Origin: GH45 sp046704385
Lineage (GTDB): Bacteria > Bacteroidota > Bacteroidia > Bacteroidales > SZUA-534
NCBI GenBank assembly: GCA_046704385.1
Contig: JBJKSB010000110.1
Span: 1 to 29,165 of the forward strand
DNA: 29,165 nt
Direction: 5' to 3'
Part shown: piece by piece, positions 23,269 through 29,165 of the stretch
Numbering within the stretch: the stretch's first letter is position 1
Layout of the letters: every line of letters starts with the position of its first letter
Translations under genes and position numbers: made by a program
Notes under the pieces: model-generated
Told to the model about the DNA's origin: nothing
What the model saw: the letters and a program-made list of their open reading frames with translations, nothing else
The model's database searches: none

Positions 23269-24941
23269 TTTGTAAGTTTTTTATACCTGATTCGTTTAGG
23301 ACCTTCATCTCCCAGCCTTTTTTTCCGGTTGTTTTCATATTCAGAGTAAGAACCTTCAAAATAATAAATCTGCGATTCGCCCTCAAAAGCCAGAATATGC
23401 GTTGCAACCCGGTCTAAAAACCATCGGTCGTGCGAAATTACAACAGCACAACCGGCAAAATTTTCCAGGCCTTCTTCAAGTGCGCGGAGTGTATTGATAT
23501 CAATATCGTTACCTGGCTCGTCGAGCAACAATACATTGGCCTCCGATTTTAGAGTCAACGCCAGGTGTAACCTGTTGCGCTCACCGCCTGACAATACACT
23601 CACCTTTTTTTCCTGATCGGCACCCGAAAAATTGAACCTTGAAAGATAAGCCCTGGCATTAATAAAACGTCCTCCAACTTTAATTTCATCAAGCCCGTCT
23701 GAAATGGTCTGGTACACAGTTTTTGCCTGATCAATTTCAGAATGTGCCTGGTCCACATATCCGATTTTAACGGTTTCACCAACTGAAAATGTTCCGGCAT
23801 CTGCAGTCTGCTGACCCATAATCATCCTGAATAAAGTTGTTTTACCAGCACCGTTAGGGCCGATGATTCCCACAATTCCATTACGTGGTAACAAAAATTC
23901 AAGATTTTCAAATAAAAGTTTATCTCCAAAAGCCTTGCTTACCGCATGAGCTTCAATTACCTTATCGCCCAACCGTGGTCCGTTAGGGATAAATATTTCA
24001 AGTTTTTGTTCCTTCTCTTTAACATCTTCGTTAAGTATTTTATCGTAAGCGTTCAAACGGGCCTTTTGCTTTGCCTGACGGGCTTTGGGGGCCATTCGCA
24101 CCCATTCCAGCTCCCGTTCCAAAGTTTTGCGGCGCTTGCTTTCTGATTTTTCTTCCATGGCCAAACGATTGCTTTTTTGCTCCAGCCATGAGCTGTAATT
24201 ACCTTTCCAGGGAATACCTTCGCCACGGTCGAGTTCTAGAATCCATCCGGCTACATTGTCCAGGAAATACCGGTCGTGTGTAATAGCAATCACGGTTCCC
24301 TTGTATTGCTGCAGATGCTGTTCCAACCACTGCACCGACTCTGCATCCAGGTGGTTGGTGGGCTCATCGAGTAACAACACATCGGGTTCCTGAAGCAACA
24401 GGCGGCACAAAGCCACACGGCGACGTTCGCCTCCTGAAAGATTCTCAATTTTCCAATCGGCCGGAGGGCATCGCAAGGCATCCATGGCCCGTTCCAGCTT
24501 ATTATCAAGCTCCCAGGCATTGTGCTGATCCAACAACTCCGTTAATACACCCTGACGCTCAATAAGCAGGTTCATCTCATCATCTGTCATAGGTTCGGCA
24601 AATTTCATATTCAGCGCTTCGTATTCCTTTAAAAGTGCTACCACCTCAGCAGTTCCCTGCTCTACAATCTCACGAACGGTTTTATCATTATCAAGCCGGG
24701 GTTCCTGTTCAAGCATCCCCAACGTATAGCCCGGTGAAAAAACAACTTCGCCTTCAAAGCTTTTTTCAACACCGGCAATAATACTTAACAGGGTTGATTT
24801 TCCGGAGCCATTCAAACCAATAATGCCAATTTTGGCTCCGTAAAAAAATGACAGGTATATATTATTTAATACCTTTTTTTGTGGAGGATAGGTTTTACCC
24901 ACCCCAACCATCGAAAAAATGACTTTTTTATCGTCTGACAT
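23265..24941 (-). CDS. ettA: ABC-F translation factor, EttA-like
   Basis: This 558-residue soluble protein has two ABC cassettes and no membrane domain. Cassette 1 has Walker A GLNGSGKST and signature LSGGERRRVAL. Cassette 2 has GPNGAGKTT and LSGGERNRLHL. Both are followed by DEP motifs (LLLDEPTNHLD, LLLDEPGNDID). The charged linker of about 80 residues between them (SKRRKTLERELEWVRM region) is the part that reaches the ribosomal P-site tRNA. EttA proteins gate early translation elongation according to ATP/ADP. The coupling to a PAP2 phosphatase is unexpected for this factor. An inverted repeat overlaps its -7 element. Confidence 0.92.
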   Translation of the reverse strand: MSDDKKVIFSMVGVGKTYPPQKKVLNNIYLSFFYGAKIGIIGLNGSGKSTLLSIIAGVEKSFEGEVVFSPGYTLGMLEQEPRLDNDKTVREIVEQGTAEVVALLKEYEALNMKFAEPMTDDEMNLLIERQGVLTELLDQHNAWELDNKLERAMDALRCPPADWKIENLSGGERRRVALCRLLLQEPDVLLLDEPTNHLDAESVQWLEQHLQQYKGTVIAITHDRYFLDNVAGWILELDRGEGIPWKGNYSSWLEQKSNRLAMEEKSESKRRKTLERELEWVRMAPKARQAKQKARLNAYDKILNEDVKEKEQKLEIFIPNGPRLGDKVIEAHAVSKAFGDKLLFENLEFLLPRNGIVGIIGPNGAGKTTLFRMIMGQQTADAGTFSVGETVKIGYVDQAHSEIDQAKTVYQTISDGLDEIKVGGRFINARAYLSRFNFSGADQEKKVSVLSGGERNRLHLALTLKSEANVLLLDEPGNDIDINTLRALEEGLENFAGCAVVISHDRWFLDRVATHILAFEGESQIYYFEGSYSEYENNRKKRLGDEGPKRIRYKKLTK

Positions 24942-24955
24942 ACATAAAAATTTAA

Positions 24956-24982
24956 TGATGCAAAATTATACGGTTTGCATCA
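24956..24982 (-). promoter_or_regulatory. Inverted repeat overlapping the ettA -7 element
   Basis: TGATGCAAA (24956-24964) and TTTGCATCA (24974-24982) are perfect 9-bp inverted repeats with a 9-nt spacer. On the minus strand TAATTTTG (24968-24961) within it matches TAnnTTTG. Transcription would start near 24953, 12 nt before the ATG. The repeat could be a repressor site on the core promoter. A -33 box is not evident. Confidence 0.5.
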
Positions 24983-25056
24983 CAATCAGGTATATATTCC
25001 AAAAATTATATTTTGTAACATATAGCATGTTCAATTAATTATTTATTTAATGCTTA

Positions 25057-25095
25057 CTTACACCTCTTTCATTAACATAACAATGTTAGTGTAAG
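25057..25095 (+). promoter_or_regulatory. Nested inverted repeats upstream of the CheY-like gene
   Basis: CTTACAC (25057-25063) pairs with GTGTAAG (25089-25095). Inside, TAACAT (25073-25078) pairs with ATGTTA (25083-25088) around an AACA loop. The two stems stack on the 3' side with a 9-nt bulge on the 5' side. It lies 48 bp before the receiver start codon and may be an operator or a leader structure. No clear TAnnTTTG follows it. Confidence 0.45.
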
Positions 25096-25143
25096 ATTGC
25101 TTCTTAACTTAAAAGTAATTATCTTAGTAACAAATTATATCCA

Positions 25144-25527
25144 ATGAAAAAGTTAAGTTTTCTTATTGCCGACGATTCAATGGCATCAAGATTAAGAATT
25201 AAAAATGCCTTAAATGAAATAGGAGATTTTCAGTATACTGATGCTAAGGATGGCGGGGAAGTAATCGACCTGCTTTCAAAGAACACTTATGACTTCCTTA
25301 TACTTGATATTTTAATGCCCGGTATAAATGGTTTTAAAGTTTTAGAGACCATTAGGGAAAAAAATATCAACGTGAACACTATTGTACTGACTGCGGATAC
25401 ACAAACCACAACAAAAAGGATGTGTTTTGAGTTAGGAGCCATAAATGTTGCCCACAAAACCATTAAACTGGAAAAGTTAACCAATGCGGTACAGGTCGCC
25501 ATTAATAATTTAAATCATGAAAATTGA
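25144..25527 (+). CDS. CheY-like single-domain response regulator
   Basis: The 127-residue protein is a lone receiver domain. The acidic pocket is Asp10-Asp11, the phosphorylation site is Asp55 (LILDILMPG), the switch threonine is Thr83 (VLTAD) and the conserved lysine is Lys105, followed by threonine rather than the usual proline. There is no output domain, so it must act by protein contact. It is the first gene of a three-gene operon and overlaps the CheC gene by 11 nt. The natural reading is that the kinase encoded third phosphorylates it and the CheC protein removes the phosphate. That wiring is inferred. Confidence 0.92.
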   Translation: MKKLSFLIADDSMASRLRIKNALNEIGDFQYTDAKDGGEVIDLLSKNTYDFLILDILMPGINGFKVLETIREKNINVNTIVLTADTQTTTKRMCFELGAINVAHKTIKLEKLTNAVQVAINNLNHEN

Positions 25528-26128
25528 GGAAAAATATATTGATATAATTAGCGAGCTGGTAAATATTGGCATGGGGAAAAGTGCCAATACGCTTAACCAG
25601 ATGATGGAAACCCATATTATTCTGGGCATACCTCATTTTAAAGTTACCACTTACGACCAGGTGCAAAAAGAATTAGGTTTTTTTGCTGATGAAATTTTTA
25701 CCTCGATAAATATGAATTTCAGCAATGGGATGAACGGTGTAGCCCAATTGGTTTTTCCCGAACCCAGTGCATCGGAACTGGTAAATATATTTGTTGGAAA
25801 ATTTGAAGAAGAAACCGACCTTGATGCACTTAGAATTAGTGCCCTGACCGAGATTGGCAACATTATAATTAATACCATTATTGGAACTATCAGTAATTAC
25901 CTTGAAACTGACCTGGCCTATTCGTTGCCCCGATACAGCGAAGGTAATATTGGAAAAATACTCACAGAGAAAGAAATTGCCAAAGATCATATAGTTTTAC
26001 TTTGCCATACCGACTTTAATACAGCGGAACACAATGTTAGCGGTAATTTTATTCTCTATTTCGAGATAGATAATTTCGATAATTTTCTCCGGATACTTGA
26101 CAATTACTTGTCCAAAATTGATTTATAG
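25517..26128 (+). CDS. cheC: CheC-type phosphatase
   Basis: CheC proteins dephosphorylate CheY-P. The 203-residue protein has both copies of the active-site motif (D/S)X3EX2NX22P, exactly spaced: Asp9, Glu13, Asn16, Pro39 and Ser108, Glu112, Asn115, Pro138. Two intact sites mean a full CheC rather than a one-site CheX. The glycines after each asparagine (NIGMGKSAN, NIIINTIIG) are as in the family. It overlaps the receiver gene and precedes the kinase by 8 bp. CheC is known mainly from Firmicutes, archaea and other chemotaxis systems with MCPs, none of which is seen nearby. Confidence 0.9.
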   Translation: MKIEEKYIDIISELVNIGMGKSANTLNQMMETHIILGIPHFKVTTYDQVQKELGFFADEIFTSINMNFSNGMNGVAQLVFPEPSASELVNIFVGKFEEETDLDALRISALTEIGNIIINTIIGTISNYLETDLAYSLPRYSEGNIGKILTEKEIAKDHIVLLCHTDFNTAEHNVSGNFILYFEIDNFDNFLRILDNYLSKIDL

Positions 26129-26136
26129 CAGCTTAT

Positions 26137-27768
26137 ATGCGGGTAGCAAATAATATTTATATTGAACAGTATAAGTTCTTAAATTATATTACTACAGGAG
26201 TTTTTATAATTAATAAAGATTATGAAGTACTGCTATGGAATAATAATATTGAAAGCTGGACAAAAATTAAAGACAGTGAGATATTAGGTAAAAAACTGAC
26301 CGATTTTTTTCCAAACTTCAGTCAGCCCTTGTATTTAAAGCTACTTAACGATGTGTTTGAACATGGGATGACAACCATATTTTCATCAAAACTGCATCCC
26401 GATTTATTTAGTACCGGTTTTAGTAGCGGACAAAAAATGCACACAACGGTTTTACCTACACCCGATATCGGGAATAAAGGCTATAATGCTCTTTTTTCGA
26501 TTGAAAATCAAACTACCTTAACGGATCTTATTACAAAAAATAGGGGATTAAATAATTTACTTCAAACCATTAACGAAGACCTTGAGATAAAAATTCAAAA
26601 CCGTACCCTGGAACTTGAAAAAACAAACCTTCGCTTATCGAGTATTTTAAACAGTGCACCCCTGTCCATTATTCTGTTGAACAGTCAGCTGGAAATAATT
26701 GAAATAAATAATGAGGGTATTGAATTTTTTGAAGGAGAAGTATCGGCCTCAGGTAATCAAAAAATTTGTGATTACATTAATTGCGTGAATGAATCGTGCC
26801 GAAATATACCTTCCAATGTTGAATTATCGGCTAATTGCAAAATAGGGAACCTTATTTCAAACACTTTAAAAAATGGTGAAAAATACCATAAAGTTGAATG
26901 TTCTATTACCCGGAAAACAAAGGAAAATAAGGTTGTAACCAATGCGCTTTTAGTATCCACAACAAAAATTTCATCCGATGGTGATTCGCATCTGTTATTA
27001 ATTATGGATGATATCACACAACGAAAACAAATTGAAACAGAATTAATTAAGGCAAAGAACCAAGCCATTGAAAGCGATAATCTTAAATCAGCTTTTTTGG
27101 CCAATATGAGTCACGAAATACGCACCCCTTTAAATGCAATTGTAGGTTTCTCTGATCTGATTGCCAGACTTGACGTGGAAAAAGCAGAACGTGAGATGTA
27201 TTCGAGGCTTATTTTAGAATCGAGCGATCAGTTACTTAGCCAGATAAACAGTATTATAGATATCTCCAAATTAGAATCGAACCAGTTGCAAACTTATTAT
27301 CACGATTTTGATATGAACGAAATTATGGATGATATTTATAATTCCGTAGTTGACGAAAAATCGAACAAAAACCTCACTATTAATTTACAAAAGGGCCAGC
27401 CCAACAAACCCTGTATAGTGAGTACCGACAAGGTCAGACTGACTCAAATCATGAACAATTTAATAAACAATGCCATTAAATTTACTTCAAAAGGCAGTGT
27501 AGAGTTTGGGTATATTCCTGAAACGGATAATATTAAATTTTTTGTTAAAGACACCGGGGTAGGCATCCCCGGTCATATGCACGAAATTATTTTTAAACCT
27601 TTCAGACAAGCACGGGAAGAGACCATGGAAATTTACCGTGGCTCCGGGCTTGGTTTAGCTATTTCACATGGATTGGTTGAAATTCTTGGCGGAAAAATAT
27701 GGCTGGAATCTGAAATAAACAAAGGATCGACATTTTATTTTACTATTCCTTTAATAAAAAATATTTAA
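26137..27768 (+). CDS. PAS-domain sensor histidine kinase, soluble
   Basis: The 543-residue kinase has no membrane segment. The order is a PAS domain (about 12-120), a coiled coil (about 130-165), a second PAS domain (about 166-300), then the kinase core. His326 lies in MSHEIRTPLNAIVGF, the N-box is NNLINNAIKFTS, G1 is DTGVGIPGH and G2 is GSGLGLAIS. The second PAS carries a run of cysteines (ICDYINCVNESC, with another Cys near 236), reminiscent of the Cys-rich PAS variants found in redox-linked kinases. It closes the receiver/CheC operon and should phosphorylate that receiver. The cytoplasmic input is unknown. Redox or metal sensing is a guess. Confidence 0.92.
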   Translation: MRVANNIYIEQYKFLNYITTGVFIINKDYEVLLWNNNIESWTKIKDSEILGKKLTDFFPNFSQPLYLKLLNDVFEHGMTTIFSSKLHPDLFSTGFSSGQKMHTTVLPTPDIGNKGYNALFSIENQTTLTDLITKNRGLNNLLQTINEDLEIKIQNRTLELEKTNLRLSSILNSAPLSIILLNSQLEIIEINNEGIEFFEGEVSASGNQKICDYINCVNESCRNIPSNVELSANCKIGNLISNTLKNGEKYHKVECSITRKTKENKVVTNALLVSTTKISSDGDSHLLLIMDDITQRKQIETELIKAKNQAIESDNLKSAFLANMSHEIRTPLNAIVGFSDLIARLDVEKAEREMYSRLILESSDQLLSQINSIIDISKLESNQLQTYYHDFDMNEIMDDIYNSVVDEKSNKNLTINLQKGQPNKPCIVSTDKVRLTQIMNNLINNAIKFTSKGSVEFGYIPETDNIKFFVKDTGVGIPGHMHEIIFKPFRQAREETMEIYRGSGLGLAISHGLVEILGGKIWLESEINKGSTFYFTIPLIKNI

Positions 27769-27908
27769 AATATATTACCCTTATCAAGACAAAAGTCGGG
27801 ATCTTCCCTAAAATCAGGTGAAAAAAAGCGAAATATTGAAGTGCTCCTTTTGGTATTACTACCTACCTGTATTGTTAATAAATAATTGGTAAATACCGAA
27901 GCATTTAT

Positions 27909-27940
27909 TTTGATTGCATTTTATAAATAGTGTATTTTTG
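27909..27940 (+). promoter_or_regulatory. Complete Bacteroidota promoter of the XRE operon
   Basis: TTTG at 27909-27912, a 20-bp spacer and TATTTTTG (27933-27940, full TAnnTTTG match) give the consensus layout. The start site would fall near 27946, about 25 nt before the XRE ATG. It is the best promoter match in the window. Confidence 0.7.
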
Positions 27941-27956
27941 ACAAAATATGTCAAAA
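27936..27956. promoter_or_regulatory. 21-bp operator-like inverted repeat
   Basis: TTTTGACA (27936-27943) and TGTCAAAA (27949-27956) are perfect 8-bp inverted repeats with a 5-bp spacer. The site overlaps the -7 element and the expected start site, where a repressor would block initiation. The small XRE protein encoded 15 bp downstream is the obvious candidate binder. Confidence 0.65.
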
Positions 27957-27970
27957 CAATTTAATTCAAA

Positions 27971-28270
27971 ATGGATACATTGGGAGATATCATAAGACAA
28001 CATAGAGAAGAAAAGGGACTACCGCTACGAATTGTGGCTGGATTCTTAAATATCGACCAGGCAATATTAAGTAAAATCGAGCGTGGGCAAAGAAAAGCTT
28101 CCAAAGAGCAGGTGTTAAAATTGGCAGAATATTTTAATATTGATAGAGAACAACTATTGGTAGCATGGTTGTCAGACAAAATAGTATATGAATTGACGGA
28201 CGAGGAATTTGCAGATAAAGCGTTAAAAGTAGCAGAGGAAAAAATCAAATATGTTAAGAATATAAAATGA
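27971..28270 (+). CDS. Small XRE-family helix-turn-helix regulator
   Basis: This 99-residue protein is one HTH_3 domain (about 5-60: LGDIIRQHREEKGLPLRIVA, then DQAILSKIERGQRKASKEQV) with a C-terminal helical tail that probably forms the dimer. Such solo regulators head restriction-modification and phage-defence operons in Bacteroidota. The palindrome over its promoter suggests autorepression. Its TGA overlaps the ATG of the next gene (ATGA), so the two are coupled. The tail is lysine/glutamate rich. The family call is firm. The operon role is inferred. Confidence 0.88.
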   Translation: MDTLGDIIRQHREEKGLPLRIVAGFLNIDQAILSKIERGQRKASKEQVLKLAEYFNIDREQLLVAWLSDKIVYELTDEEFADKALKVAEEKIKYVKNIK

Positions 28271-29165
28271 TAATAAAACAACTTAAAATAGAAAATTTCA
28301 GAGGTGTAAGTGAGGCTAAAAATATTCACTTTGCTATGCTAAATTCAATTGTTGGACAAAACGACTCAGGTAAGTCAACAATTTTAAAAGCACTTGATGC
28401 TTTTATAAATGACAAAACACCAGAAGTTGCTGATTATAACCATACGCCTACATCTGACGAGATTGTCATCGAACTTTGTATTGATTGTAAAAACAAAGAA
28501 TTGTATTTAGGTGAAGAAATTCTTACAACACTTGAGAAAGAAGAGTTAACTAATGAAGATAACTTACTTGTTATTAAGAAAGCGTGGAAAGTTTCTGATT
28601 CAAAAGTATCTAAACCAAAGTCATACATATATCGGAATATATATGATTCTGATAATGATTATATTTTTAAAACAGAATCTCAACTAATGTCTTTATGTAA
28701 ATCTTTAAATATAGATACTAATAAAGGAAATGGAGAAGAATATAATAACGTTGAAAAAAGAGAAAAACTAAGGGAATTTAATTCCTCCAATGCCATAGAC
28801 TACAGTTTTGGTTATGATGAACTACCAGCAACTGGAAAAGGTAAAGCGAAAATAATTGGAGATGCAATTAAAAAAGAGCTGCCTCTTTTTCAATATTTTA
28901 AAGCAGATACATCCTTATCTGATTCTGATAGTGCAATTCAAAAATATTTTAAAGACTTAGCATTTAATTTAATAAAAGAAGAAGTTGATACAGATGAATT
29001 AGAAGAAACAATCACAACACAGTTGGGAACTGTCCTAAAAAAGGTGACAGATAAAATAAATGACGTTGTAAAAACAAATGAAAAAGTTGAAGCTCAAATT
29101 GATTTTGATTGGAGTAAATTAATTTCAACAAATTTTATCAGTGAAGCAACTGAAAACAGTTTACC
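28267..29165 (+). CDS. OLD-like AAA ATPase, 3' end outside the window
   Basis: The frame opens at ATG 28267 and stays open for 299 codons to the window edge, so the gene is partial. It begins MIIKQLKIENFRGVSEAKNI, the start of SMC/RecF/OLD-type ATPases, and has Walker A GQNDSGKST (30-38). The following region is hydrophilic and probably a coiled or inserted domain. No Walker B, signature or TOPRIM domain is inside the window, so an OLD/Gabija GajA-type nuclease, a PARIS AriA-type ATPase or a plain AAA protein all remain open. Base composition is visibly more AT-rich than in the genes to the left. With the XRE gene it looks like an acquired defence cassette. Confidence 0.8.
   Translation, partial: MIIKQLKIENFRGVSEAKNIHFAMLNSIVGQNDSGKSTILKALDAFINDKTPEVADYNHTPTSDEIVIELCIDCKNKELYLGEEILTTLEKEELTNEDNLLVIKKAWKVSDSKVSKPKSYIYRNIYDSDNDYIFKTESQLMSLCKSLNIDTNKGNGEEYNNVEKREKLREFNSSNAIDYSFGYDELPATGKGKAKIIGDAIKKELPLFQYFKADTSLSDSDSAIQKYFKDLAFNLIKEEVDTDELEETITTQLGTVLKKVTDKINDVVKTNEKVEAQIDFDWSKLISTNFISEATENSL

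Noticed and set aside
23946..24520. Several open frames on both strands inside the ettA gene
   Set aside because: They are shadows of a GC-richer conserved gene. The ABC motifs are all in the ettA frame.

Overview
The window looks like a chromosome segment of an anaerobic or facultative member of the Bacteroidota, probably near the Marinilabiliales/Prolixibacteraceae. This is an inference from three things: AT-rich DNA, several intergenic matches to the Bacteroides-type promoter (TTTG, about 20 bp, TAnnTTTG) with few strong Shine-Dalgarno sites, and typical families (a Reg_prop/Y_Y_Y histidine kinase, an ECF sigma factor followed by a one-TM putative anti-sigma protein, an NADH-linked [FeFe] hydrogenase with split subunits). 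No rRNA, tRNA, CRISPR array or intact insertion sequence was seen.

Layout. 1-802 has no recognisable gene but holds four hairpin elements, two of them terminator-like and facing opposite ways. 803-4467 (+) is a tight five-gene cassette: ECF sigma factor, putative anti-sigma protein, two paralogous exported proteins and a DUF4097-like exported protein. 8726-4473 (-) encodes a four-subunit NAD-linked [FeFe] hydrogenase in the order HndB, HndC, HndD, HndA. 8727-9306 holds direct repeats and a frameshifted remnant of a AAA_14/DUF4143-type ATPase. 12402-9307 (-) is a 1031-residue sensor kinase with no linked regulator. 12550-13593 has a small membrane protein divergent from a Crp/Fnr regulator, with a 24-bp perfect palindrome between them. 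16067-13594 (-) pairs an acyltransferase-ACP fusion with a B12-binding radical SAM protein. Then come histidine ammonia-lyase, a GC-rich island of unknown nature, histidyl-tRNA synthetase, an exported barrel-like protein behind a possible attenuator, a lipoprotein, and a translationally coupled ABC-F/PAP2 pair.

25144-27768 (+) is a compact CheY-like receiver / CheC phosphatase / PAS histidine kinase operon with no MCP, CheA or CheW beside it. At the right edge, 27909-29165 holds a complete Bacteroidota promoter with an overlapping 21-bp operator, a small XRE regulator and, in ATGA overlap, an OLD-like AAA ATPase cut by the window end. That ATPase is more AT-rich than its surroundings and looks like the first part of an acquired, possibly defensive, cassette.

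The best candidates for undescribed biology are the XRE/ATPase locus, the CheY-CheC-kinase module, the acyltransferase-ACP/radical SAM operon, and the unexplained structured DNA at 341-654 and 18146-18294.
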